NCBI GenBank assembly: GCA_016870915.1
Contig: VFZY01000022.1
Span: 1 to 46,057 of the forward strand
Reading direction: 5' to 3'
DNA: 46,057 bases
From: Acidobacteriota bacterium
GTDB lineage: Bacteria > Acidobacteriota > Terriglobia > Bryobacterales > Bryobacteraceae
A program made the translations under genes and the position numbers. Position 1 is the stretch's first letter; every line of letters starts with the position of its first letter. The notes under the pieces are model-generated. The model did not search any database. It saw nothing but the letters and a program-made list of their open reading frames with translations, and was not told the origin of the DNA. Positions 24,767 to 32,657 of this stretch are shown one piece after another.

Positions 24767-26025
24767 TGAGACTCCTTGCCCCCATCTCACGCCGCGCGTT
24801 GCTGCGCGTTGGATCTCTGGCCGCCGGCGGCCTTCGCTTGCCGCAACTGCTCTCCGCGGCGCCGGGGCGTGGCCTCGCCTGTATCGTCATTTTCCAAAGC
24901 GGTGGGAACTGCCAGCTCTCCACCTGGGATCCCAAGCCGGGCGCCCCGCCTGAGATTCGCGGGTCCTTTCAGCCTCTGCCCACCTCCGTTCCCGGCCTTC
25001 ACTTCACCGACCTTGTTCCGCGTACCGCCGCCATTGCCCACAAGCTCACGGTGATCCGCTCCATGACCAGCGACATCGCCATTCACGATGTCGCTCGGCG
25101 CTACGTGATGAGCGGAACACGTCCTCGCACCGAACTCAATCATCCGAGCTTCGGCGCGGTCCTCAGCAAGGAGTTCGGTTCCCGCAACGGGCTGCCGCCG
25201 TTTGTCTCCATCCCCGGCCGCGAGGATTCGGCGGAAGCCGGCTTCCTCGGCTCCCAATACGATCAGTTCGTCGCCGGCGACCCGCGTGAGAAAGACTTCC
25301 GCGTCAAGGACGTTGCCTTGCCGGAGGGCATGCCGTTCGAGGAAGCGGTGGCCAACCGCCGTCTGCTAGAAGCACTCGACCGGAGGTTTGAAGCCGCCGC
25401 GCGCTCGCCGCTGATGCCCGCCATGGACAGCTTTTCGAAGAAAGCGTTCGAGCTTGTCTCCTCCACCGCCACGCGCGAAGCGTTCAATATTCACGCCGAA
25501 CCGGACGCTCTGCGCGACCGCTATGGGCGAACCACCGTGGGCCAGGGGGCGCTGCTAGCCCGCCGCCTGGTGGAATCCGGCGTCCGGCTGGTGAGTGTGT
25601 ACCACGGCGGGTACGATACCCACACCGGCCACGAACCGCAGTTCCGCAAGATCATTCCCGATTTCGATCTGGCATTCAGCGGTCTGGTGGACGACCTGGA
25701 ACAGCGCGGCCTGCTTCACACCACCCTCGTCATCGCGATGGGCGAGTTCGGCCGTACGCCCAAAGTGAACCCCGCGGGCGGCCGTGACCATTGGCCCGGC
25801 GTTTTCTCCGTGGTGATGGCGGGCGCCGGTCTTCCGCGTGGAGCTGTGCTGGGACGGTCCGACGCCACCGCTTCACTCCCCGCCGAACGTCCGGTGAAGG
25901 TGGAAGATCTGGCGGCCACCATCTACGCCATTCTCGGCGTCGACTACCACAAGCAGTATCCGGGGCCAGGCCGTCCGGTGGCTATCGTCAAGGATGGCGA
26001 ACCGGTGAAGGAACTTGTGGGGTAG
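24766..26025 (+). CDS. DUF1501 exported sulfatase-like protein
   Basis: 419 residues from ATG 24766, overlapping the previous stop by 1 bp. The N-terminus ISRRALLRVGSLAAGGLRLP is a twin-arginine signal. The alkaline-phosphatase-fold family blocks are FQSGGNCQLSTWDPKPGAP, LTVIRSMTSDIAIHDVARRY, VYHGGYDTHTGHE, VIAMGEFGRTP and GRDHWPGVFSVVMAGAG. The conserved His and Asp residues in DTHTGHE and GRDHWP fit metal ligands. DUF1501 proteins are nearly always encoded beside DUF1549/1553 proteins, as here, and the pair is thought to form an extracytoplasmic complex of unknown substrate. The third gene of the operon starts 5 bp downstream. Confidence 0.92.
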   Translation: MRLLAPISRRALLRVGSLAAGGLRLPQLLSAAPGRGLACIVIFQSGGNCQLSTWDPKPGAPPEIRGSFQPLPTSVPGLHFTDLVPRTAAIAHKLTVIRSMTSDIAIHDVARRYVMSGTRPRTELNHPSFGAVLSKEFGSRNGLPPFVSIPGREDSAEAGFLGSQYDQFVAGDPREKDFRVKDVALPEGMPFEEAVANRRLLEALDRRFEAAARSPLMPAMDSFSKKAFELVSSTATREAFNIHAEPDALRDRYGRTTVGQGALLARRLVESGVRLVSVYHGGYDTHTGHEPQFRKIIPDFDLAFSGLVDDLEQRGLLHTTLVIAMGEFGRTPKVNPAGGRDHWPGVFSVVMAGAGLPRGAVLGRSDATASLPAERPVKVEDLAATIYAILGVDYHKQYPGPGRPVAIVKDGEPVKELVG

Positions 26026-26030
26026 CCGGG

Positions 26031-27809
26031 ATGCGCCTGCCGGTCCTGTTGATTGCCGCCGTCGCGTCCGGGGCGGAGCCCCCGGTTCTTACCCGCATCC
26101 TGCCGCTGGGCGGCCAGCGCGGCACCGAGATCCAGGTGGAGGTCACCGGTGACCGTCTCGACAAGGCCACGGGGCTCGTGTTCGATAGCCCGCACATTCG
26201 CTGGCTTGAAACCACGGCACGCACCGCCAAGCAACTCAAGGGGCGCCTCGCCATCGCCGCGGAAGCCGAACCCGGTCCGCACATCGTCCGGGTGACGTCG
26301 TCCGACGGGCCTTCCACGGCTTCTCTCATGCAGGTGGGCACTCTTCCGGCGCTTGTTGAGAACGAACCCAATGATCGCGCCACGCAGGCACAACCCATTC
26401 CCGCAACGCCCGTCGAAATTTACGGTGAACTGGCCAACCGTGCGGAAACCGATCTCTTCTCATTCGACGTGCGTGCCGGCAGCCGGCTCACGTTCGATCT
26501 TCGGGCCATCGAACACGGCAGCAGCCTGGAAGCGAAGATGTACCTTCTGGACCAGACCGGCCGCCGCATCGCCGTGAGCGACGACCGATCCGATTTCGAC
26601 GACGCCCCCTACATTGAGCATCACTTCACCCAGCCCGGCCGCTATCTGGTGCAGGTGGATCAGTTCCACGGCATTCGCGCCGCCGACGCCTACAACAATA
26701 CGTACGTGCTTCGCATTGGCGATTTTCCCGCGGTCACGCACCTGTCAAGACTGGGCGGAAGGGCCGGGGAGACGGTCCGCGTCGAGATCGGCGGCACCGG
26801 GCTCGATACCATCACCCGCGCTGAACTCGCGCTGGTGCGCCCCGCCGAGTATTACCGGTTCACCTTCCCTAACGTGTTGCCCCTCCGCCACAACCTGACG
26901 GCCCCGCGGCTTGCCGCCACGGTGCGCAATCACCGGTTCGATCTTCCAATCCCCGCCACGGCGCCCGCCGGCCTCTACCGCCTCTGGCTGCACACGTCCC
27001 AGGGCATGCTGGATACGTTTAGTTTTGAAGTGGCCACGCTTCCGGAATCCTTCGAAAACAAGCCCGTCCGGGCGCCGGCCGTGGTCAACGGAGTGCTCGC
27101 GCGCCCCGGCGAGCACGACAGCTTTACTCTGCACGCGGAAGGCGGACGCACCCTGCGATTGGCCACGCTTTCGGCGCAATTGGGCCTGCCATCGCTTGAT
27201 ACCGTGGTGGAGGTGCGAGATGCAGCGGGCAAACTGCTGGCTGAAGGGGATGATATGGCCAGCGGCGCGGCTTCCTTGGGCAACCCCGATAGCATGCTCT
27301 TCGTGACGCCCGCGGCCAGTGGGCCGCTCACCGTCACCGTGCGCGACCGGCTGGACCGGGGAGGCGCCGCCTACGTCTACCGTCTTCGCGCCGAAGAGGC
27401 TATCCCGTCGTTCCACCTTTGGACCCTGCCGGGAAACGTTGTGATCCGCCGTGGCGCCCAAGCTGAACTGCGTGTTCAAATGGCCCGCGAGCCCGGCTTC
27501 GAGAATCAGCCCGTCACGCTCGAGGTGGCCGGATTGCCGCCAGGCGTGCGCGCTGAACATCAGCACATCCGCGCCGATCAGGCATGGGAACTCGGCGCCG
27601 ACGGTCTTCAAATGATCACGCCGGAACAGGTTGTGCGTTTCCACGCGGCGCCCGATGCCGCGCCGGGCGTTTATTCGCTGGTCATCATCGGACGCTCGGG
27701 CGGTCAGACACGACACGCCCATGCCGTGCTCAACCGGGGGCCGCTCACCAACCTCTTCAACTTCGTGCGCCGGCCCCTGCCCGCACTTGAAATCACGGTT
27801 CTCGAGTAG
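26031..27809 (+). CDS. Secreted protein with pre-peptidase C-terminal (PPC) domains
   Basis: 592 residues from ATG 26031 with a short signal peptide (MRLPVLLIAAVASGAE). The order of domains is an IPT/Ig-like domain (~18-105), a PPC domain (~115-215, starting with the characteristic VENEPNDRATQAQPI and containing DLFSFDVRAGSRLTF), a second Ig-like domain (~225-320), a second PPC-like domain (~340-445) and a C-terminal beta domain. There is no catalytic domain. It follows DUF1501 by 5 bp, so it probably belongs to the same exported complex, perhaps binding substrate. Its last 17 bp overlap the end of the convergent phosphatidyltransferase gene. Confidence 0.82.
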   Translation: MRLPVLLIAAVASGAEPPVLTRILPLGGQRGTEIQVEVTGDRLDKATGLVFDSPHIRWLETTARTAKQLKGRLAIAAEAEPGPHIVRVTSSDGPSTASLMQVGTLPALVENEPNDRATQAQPIPATPVEIYGELANRAETDLFSFDVRAGSRLTFDLRAIEHGSSLEAKMYLLDQTGRRIAVSDDRSDFDDAPYIEHHFTQPGRYLVQVDQFHGIRAADAYNNTYVLRIGDFPAVTHLSRLGGRAGETVRVEIGGTGLDTITRAELALVRPAEYYRFTFPNVLPLRHNLTAPRLAATVRNHRFDLPIPATAPAGLYRLWLHTSQGMLDTFSFEVATLPESFENKPVRAPAVVNGVLARPGEHDSFTLHAEGGRTLRLATLSAQLGLPSLDTVVEVRDAAGKLLAEGDDMASGAASLGNPDSMLFVTPAASGPLTVTVRDRLDRGGAAYVYRLRAEEAIPSFHLWTLPGNVVIRRGAQAELRVQMAREPGFENQPVTLEVAGLPPGVRAEHQHIRADQAWELGADGLQMITPEQVVRFHAAPDAAPGVYSLVIIGRSGGQTRHAHAVLNRGPLTNLFNFVRRPLPALEITVLE

Positions 27810-28320
27810 CGCGCAGCGTGCTGAGCGTACGCAGCAGGTAGTGCGCCGCGCTGGTCACCGTGAGCAGTGCCACCGCCCAGGTCATCGGCGCCACCAGCGG
27901 CTGCCACCGCAGCAGCACCACCAGCACGCACAGAATCTGAAGCACGGTGCTGATCTTCCCCAGAATCGACGGTGGGAACTGGCGCACGCCCAGAAAGAAG
28001 TAACCCACGCCCGCCAGAAACAGAATGCCAATATCCCGCCCGAACACCAGCCCGATCAGCCAGGCAGGCAGAGCTCCGGTGAGCCCCAGGCAGACATAGG
28101 CGATCGCCATCAGCAGCTTGTCCGCTACCGGGTCCAGATACGCCCCCACGCGCGATTCCCAGTGATAGCGCCGCGCGAGATAGCCATCCAGCCCGTCCAG
28201 CGAGCCAGCGAGCCCGAAAATCAGCAGCGCGCGCGTAAAGTCGCCGTTCAGGATAGCCGCTCCGGCCTGCGGCGCAAGCAGCAGGCGCAACGCGGAAAGG
28301 ATGTTTGGTATATGCCGCAA
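27793..28320 (-). CDS. CDP-alcohol phosphatidyltransferase (PgsA/cardiolipin-synthase-like)
   Basis: 175 residues from ATG 28320 with about five to six membrane segments. The active-site signature D-G-x2-A-R-x8-G-x3-D-x3-D is complete: Asp45, Gly46, Ala49, Arg50, Gly59, Asp63 and Asp67, in LDGYLARRYHWESRVGAYLD and PVADK. The start IPNILSALRLLLAP is typical of phosphatidylglycerophosphate synthases and related cardiolipin synthases. It would transfer a phosphatidyl group from CDP-diacylglycerol to an alcohol in the inner membrane; glycerol-3-phosphate is the likeliest acceptor but cannot be proven. It starts 8 bp after the stop of lpxC, so both envelope-lipid genes are probably in one transcript. 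Confidence 0.88.
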   Translation of the reverse strand: MRHIPNILSALRLLLAPQAGAAILNGDFTRALLIFGLAGSLDGLDGYLARRYHWESRVGAYLDPVADKLLMAIAYVCLGLTGALPAWLIGLVFGRDIGILFLAGVGYFFLGVRQFPPSILGKISTVLQILCVLVVLLRWQPLVAPMTWAVALLTVTSAAHYLLRTLSTLRATREP

Positions 28321-28328
28321 GGCCGCGA

Positions 28329-29276
28329 CTAGGGAACCAGCGCCGTGGCGGCCCGCGAGAAGTCCACGCGAGAGACGGGCTCAGGCCGGGCGGCTAACTG
28401 GTCGTAGGTTAGAATCTCGTACAGCGACGGGTCCGACATGATCTTCGAGACCAGCGCCACATGCATCGCGTGACCGGCGCGTTCCGCAATCACGTGACCC
28501 AGCAGGGGCCGTCCCAGCAGCGCCAGATCGCCAATCAGGTCCAGCGCCTTGTGACGGCAGCATTCATCCGTGAATCGCAGCCCGCCAGGATTCAACACGT
28601 TGTCTTTCGTAAAACACACCGCGCTGTCCAGGCTGGCGCCGCGAATCAGTCCCATGTTCCGCATCTGATCGAGCTCATGCTCAAAACCGAACGTCCGCGC
28701 CGGGGCGATCTCCCGCGCGTAGTTTTCCGGCGTCACTTCCAGGTCTAGCCGCTGCCAGCCCACCATCGGATGGTCGAAGAAGACATCGCAGGTCAGTGTG
28801 AACGTATCCGCGGGAAGTATCCGGATTCGCTTGCCTCCGCCTTCCACTTCAACCTCGCGGCGGATCCGCAGGTACCGGCGCCGTTTCCGGTACGTTTGAA
28901 TGCCCGCCTGCCGGATCAGGTCGACAAACGGCTGCCCGCTCCCATCGAGGATGGGGACCTCGAGGTTGTCGATCTCGACGTAGGCATTGTCGATCCCCAT
29001 GCTGTAGAACACACTCAGCAGGTGTTCCGTGGTGGAGATCAAAACGCCCTGCCGCATCAGGCTGGTGGCGTAACTGACACGCGCCACCTGATGCCAGGTG
29101 GCTGGAATGGGAAACCGGTCCAGGTCCGTGCGCAGGAACTGAATGCCTGTTGAGGCCGGCGCGGGCAAAATGCGTATCCGCACGGGTACGCCACTGTGAA
29201 GCCCAACACCGGCTGCTTCCACCGGCCGCTGTACCGAGGTCTCGAATCGGAGGGATGTCTCGAACCGCAAGTCCAA
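28329..29276 (-). CDS. lpxC: UDP-3-O-acyl-N-acetylglucosamine deacetylase
   Basis: Up to 315 residues. LpxC catalyses the committed deacetylation step of lipid A synthesis. It has GVGLHSG near the N-terminus, zinc ligand His85 in STTEHLLS, the pair in RHKALDLIGDLALLGRPLLG (His and Asp ligands) and the catalytic His in AERAGHAMH. The start is unsettled: TTG 29276 overlaps a good -10 element (TATGCT), so the second TTG at 29270 is more plausible if that promoter is used. Between these and the conserved start, the hexapeptide LRFETS is present twice in tandem, an odd duplication. No strong ribosome binding site is visible. It precedes the phosphatidyltransferase gene. Confidence 0.93.
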   Translation of the reverse strand: MDLRFETSLRFETSVQRPVEAAGVGLHSGVPVRIRILPAPASTGIQFLRTDLDRFPIPATWHQVARVSYATSLMRQGVLISTTEHLLSVFYSMGIDNAYVEIDNLEVPILDGSGQPFVDLIRQAGIQTYRKRRRYLRIRREVEVEGGGKRIRILPADTFTLTCDVFFDHPMVGWQRLDLEVTPENYAREIAPARTFGFEHELDQMRNMGLIRGASLDSAVCFTKDNVLNPGGLRFTDECCRHKALDLIGDLALLGRPLLGHVIAERAGHAMHVALVSKIMSDPSLYEILTYDQLAARPEPVSRVDFSRAATALVP

Positions 29277-29304
29277 GCATAACAGCCTCTGATGGATTTT
29301 CCAA
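29276..29304 (-). promoter_or_regulatory. Sigma-70-like promoter for lpxC
   Basis: On the minus strand, TTGGAA (29304-29299), a 17-base spacer and TATGCT (29281-29276) form a good promoter. The predicted start of transcription (~29269) falls inside the first annotated codons of lpxC, implying a leaderless message or a start codon downstream of TTG 29276. Confidence 0.55.
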
Positions 29305-29339
29305 GTGATTGAAAATCAAACAGTTCGAAGTTTTTCGAG

Positions 29340-29357
29340 TGTGGCTTTAAGGCCACA
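29340..29357. repeat. Palindrome between the divergent lpxC and polA genes
   Basis: TGTGGC and GCCACA flank TTTAAG, giving perfect 6-bp arms at 29340-29357. It lies about 36 bp upstream of the lpxC -35 element and 78 bp before polA. It has no T tract, so an operator is more likely than a terminator. Confidence 0.4.
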
Positions 29358-29434
29358 GTGGGACGCCTTCCGGCAGCCCCGATGCGGTTATTTCGACACA
29401 GTGCGGCGGACTCGCTACCGGGTTAAGATGAACC

Positions 29435-32011
29435 ATGGCTGCCGCATCCGCCGCCCCACCCCGCCTGTTCCTAATCGATTCGTTCGGTTTTATCTTCCGT
29501 GCGTACCACGCGCGGGCGCGCAGCGGCGCCCCGCCCATGCGCACCGCTGCCGGCATTCCCACCGAGGCGGTCTACATCTTCCACAACATGGTAAAGAAGC
29601 TCGTTGCCAGCCACCGTCCCGAGTACATTGCGGCGGTGTTTGAGAGCTTCGGCCCCACCTTCCGGGATCAGGAGTTTCCCGGGTACAAAGCCAATCGGGC
29701 CGAACCCCCGCCCGACCTCTTGGAGCAGATCCCCTGGGTGCGCCGGCTTCTCGAAGCGATGCGTATCGCGGTGGTGGAGTTCGATGGCTATGAAGCCGAC
29801 GACGTGATTGGAACCCTGGCCGGGCGGGCCGCCGCGGCCGGTTTCGACGTTACCATCGTGTCCAGTGACAAGGACATGCTCCAACTGGTGACGGACCGCG
29901 TCCGAATGCTCAACCCGATGAAGGACGACGCGCTCTATGGTCCCGCCGAAGTCAATGAGTTCATGGGTGTTCCCCCGCAACTGGTGCGCGATCTGTTGGC
30001 CCTGAAGGGCGATGCCGTGGACAACATCCCGGGTGCTCCCGGCATCGGCGACAAGGGAGCGCGTGACCTTCTGCTGCGCTTCGGGGGGCTGGATAGCCTG
30101 CTTGAGCGCGCCGCTGAGGTGGAGCGCAAGATGTACCGCGAGAGCCTGCAAAACCACCGGGATCAGATTCTGCTCAGCCGGCGGCTGGCCACCATCGAAA
30201 CCTCGGTCCCGGTGCCGCTTGAACTGGAAGCGCTGGCGGCGGCTCCATCGGGGGACGCTGAAGCTCTGCGCGAGATTTATACCACGTTGGAATTTTCCAC
30301 GGCGTTGCGTGAGATCGGGTCCGCGGCGGCATCCGGTGAACCGGCCTCGGCGCCACCCCGCGATTTCGAAACGCTGCCCGATGCCGCCGCCTTGAACGCT
30401 TATCTGGACTCGCCGGAACCGGTGGCGCTTGCGCTGGTGGGCGGCGTGGCCGGGCTTTCGCGCCAGCCTGGAGAAGGCCGTACACTGCCGGAAAACCGCC
30501 TGGGGGAATTGGCTTCCTGGCTTGCCGGCCCGGCGCCGAAGCTGGCCCACGACGCCAAGGCGCTTGGCGCCGCACTCCGAGCACGGGGCTTGGAGGCCGA
30601 GGGCTTTGCTGGCGACACCCTGCTGCTCGGTTTTCTTCTTACGGCGGACCCGGGTGGCTGCGCGATTGAGGAACTGGCCAGCCGCTATCTGGGGCGCTCG
30701 CTCGGCGCCAATGCCGCCGAACGTGCCGAGGCCACACGAGCCTTGGCCGCAAGCCTTGAAGCCGAGGTGGATCGGCGAAAGCTCGATTCGGTCTATCGGG
30801 AAATCGACCTGCCGCTGATCCCGGTGCTCGACCGCATGGAGCGCACCGGCATTCGTGTCGACCCGGTTCAACTCGCCACGCTGTCCCGCCGCATGGACGA
30901 GGAGATCGACCGGCTGGCCCGCCAGATTCACGCTCTGGCCGGCCGCGAATTCAATATCAATTCACCCCAGCAACTGGGCCGTGTGCTGTTTGAGGAGATG
31001 GGCATCACGCCGCCCTACCGTCCGGGCAAGGGCCGGGCGCCCTCCACCGCCGCCGATGTCCTGGAAGCATTGGTTGAGGAGCACCCCATCGCCGCACAGG
31101 TGCTGGAATACCGGCAACTGGCGAAGCTCAAAGGGACTTATGCCGACACGCTACCGGCGCTGATCCACCCCGAAACCGGGCGGGTCCACACCACCTTCAA
31201 TCCCGCCGGGGCGGCCACCGGGCGCCTGTCCTCGAACAATCCCAACCTCCAGAACATTCCGGTTCGCACCGCCCTGGGCCGCGAAATCCGAGCGGCGTTC
31301 GTTCCCGAGCCTGGCTGGACCCTGGTTGTGGCCGACTACTCGCAGATCGAACTCCGCCTTCTGGCCCACATGTCGCGCGACCCGGTGCTCACTGACGCTT
31401 TCCAGCGCAACGAGGATATCCACACCCGAACGGCCGCCGAAGTGATGGGCGTGCCGCCGCTCATGGTGACGCCAGAGATGCGCCGCAGCGCCAAGGCCGT
31501 CAATTTCGGCATTATCTATGGCCAGACCGCCTTTGGGCTGGCCCAGCAGACCGGCGTCACCCGGAAGGAGGCCGAGGCGTACATCCGGCTTTATTTTGAA
31601 CGATATGCCGGTGTCCGCCGTTTTATTGACCGTACCGTGGCGGAGGTTCGGAAGACGGGAATCGCCCGCACCCTGCACGGACGCGAACGCCCCATTCCGG
31701 GGATCGATAGCCGGAATCCCAATGAGCGCGGCTTTGCCGAGCGAACCGCGGTCAATACACCGCTGCAGGGCACCGCTGCGGATCTGATCAAGATCGCCAT
31801 GATCCGCCTTCAGAGGCGGCTCACTGAAGAGGGCTGGCGTAGCCGTATGTTGTTGCAAGTGCACGACGAACTGGTTTTTGAGGCGCCCCCCGAGGAGACT
31901 GTGAATCTGGCCCGGATGGCCAAGCAGGAGATGGAACGGGTTTACACCCTGACGGTTCCCCTCCTGGCCGATGTGGGGCGCGGTCCAAACTGGCGGGACG
32001 CCAAGTCGTAA
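29435..32011 (+). CDS. polA: DNA polymerase I
   Basis: 858 residues from ATG 29435. Residues ~8-290 are the 5'-3' exonuclease (FLIDSFGFIFRAYHA, EADDVIGTLA, VSSDKDMLQLV, LKGDAVDNIPGAPGIGDKGA). Residues ~310-470 are the 3'-5' exonuclease fold but lack the Exo I D-x-E motif and the Exo III Y-x3-D motif; only a GDTLLLGFLL remnant of Exo II is present, so proofreading is probably lost. Residues ~475-858 are the polymerase: TTFNPAGAATGRLSSNNPN, the catalytic VVADYSQIELRLLAHMS, the O helix (RRSAKAVNFGIIYGQ) and LLQVHDELVFEAP. Roles are Okazaki fragment maturation and repair. It is transcribed divergently from lpxC. Confidence 0.96.
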   Translation: MAAASAAPPRLFLIDSFGFIFRAYHARARSGAPPMRTAAGIPTEAVYIFHNMVKKLVASHRPEYIAAVFESFGPTFRDQEFPGYKANRAEPPPDLLEQIPWVRRLLEAMRIAVVEFDGYEADDVIGTLAGRAAAAGFDVTIVSSDKDMLQLVTDRVRMLNPMKDDALYGPAEVNEFMGVPPQLVRDLLALKGDAVDNIPGAPGIGDKGARDLLLRFGGLDSLLERAAEVERKMYRESLQNHRDQILLSRRLATIETSVPVPLELEALAAAPSGDAEALREIYTTLEFSTALREIGSAAASGEPASAPPRDFETLPDAAALNAYLDSPEPVALALVGGVAGLSRQPGEGRTLPENRLGELASWLAGPAPKLAHDAKALGAALRARGLEAEGFAGDTLLLGFLLTADPGGCAIEELASRYLGRSLGANAAERAEATRALAASLEAEVDRRKLDSVYREIDLPLIPVLDRMERTGIRVDPVQLATLSRRMDEEIDRLARQIHALAGREFNINSPQQLGRVLFEEMGITPPYRPGKGRAPSTAADVLEALVEEHPIAAQVLEYRQLAKLKGTYADTLPALIHPETGRVHTTFNPAGAATGRLSSNNPNLQNIPVRTALGREIRAAFVPEPGWTLVVADYSQIELRLLAHMSRDPVLTDAFQRNEDIHTRTAAEVMGVPPLMVTPEMRRSAKAVNFGIIYGQTAFGLAQQTGVTRKEAEAYIRLYFERYAGVRRFIDRTVAEVRKTGIARTLHGRERPIPGIDSRNPNERGFAERTAVNTPLQGTAADLIKIAMIRLQRRLTEEGWRSRMLLQVHDELVFEAPPEETVNLARMAKQEMERVYTLTVPLLADVGRGPNWRDAKS

Positions 32012-32072
32012 CGGGCCGGCCCGGCGAATCATGATACAGTAACTTACTTCCCCCAGGGCACGGAGATCTGTG

Positions 32073-32657
32073 ATGATCGACACAAGGAAGATACGGAAGA
32101 TGACAACCCCCGTAGCCGAGCCCGTGAATGGCGACATGACGGTGATCCTGCGCCAGATGGCGGGCGGTGACCGCGCCGCCCAGGAGCGCCTTTTCGAAAT
32201 GGCTTACCTGGACCTCCGCCGCATGGCCCGCGCCATCGCATCTCGGGAGCGCGGCGGGGTCCATCAGCCCACTGAAGTTCTGAACGAAGCCATCAGCCGG
32301 CTGTGGGGCGCCCGCAACCCCGTGCACTACGAGGACCGGAAGCACTTCTTCCGCACCGTCGCCCGCACCATGCGGCGGGTGCTCATTGACCTGCACAAGG
32401 GCGCCAACCGCCACGCCCTGGACCCCATCACCAGCACCCTGCCGGGCAACGCCCCGAACCGGCGCGCCCAGGAGATGAGTGAGGCGTTGGACGAACTTGC
32501 CGCCATCGACCCCCGTTCCGCCGAAGTGATTGAATACCGCTACTACATCGGTCTGGAACGGCTGGAAATCGCCGAGATTCTTGGACTCTCCGAGCGCACT
32601 GTGACCAGGGATCTCCAGTTCGCCAAGCTCTGGCTGGCTGCCCGGCTCAAGCAGTAG
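32073..32657 (+). CDS. ECF sigma factor, TIGR02999-like
   Basis: 194 residues from ATG 32073, with GGAG 7 bases upstream; an overlapping GTG at 32070 and an ATG at 32100 with GGAAG upstream are alternatives. Region 2 reads MAGGDRAAQERLFEMAYLDL, then PTEVLNEAISRLWG and DRKHFFRTVARTMRRVLIDL. The last block (FF-R-T-VA-x-x-MR-R-V/I-L-I-D) is characteristic of the acidobacterial/planctomycete TIGR02999 group. Region 4 is EYRYYIGLERLEIAEILGLS with RTVTRDLQFAKLWLAARL. No anti-sigma factor or Ser/Thr kinase gene is adjacent, so its control is not visible. Its stop directly abuts the convergent guaA stop without any gap. Confidence 0.9.
   Translation: MIDTRKIRKMTTPVAEPVNGDMTVILRQMAGGDRAAQERLFEMAYLDLRRMARAIASRERGGVHQPTEVLNEAISRLWGARNPVHYEDRKHFFRTVARTMRRVLIDLHKGANRHALDPITSTLPGNAPNRRAQEMSEALDELAAIDPRSAEVIEYRYYIGLERLEIAEILGLSERTVTRDLQFAKLWLAARLKQ

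Noticed and set aside
29471-30931. A 486-codon minus-strand frame inside polA
   Set aside because: It is antisense to strongly conserved polA sequence and has low-complexity composition.
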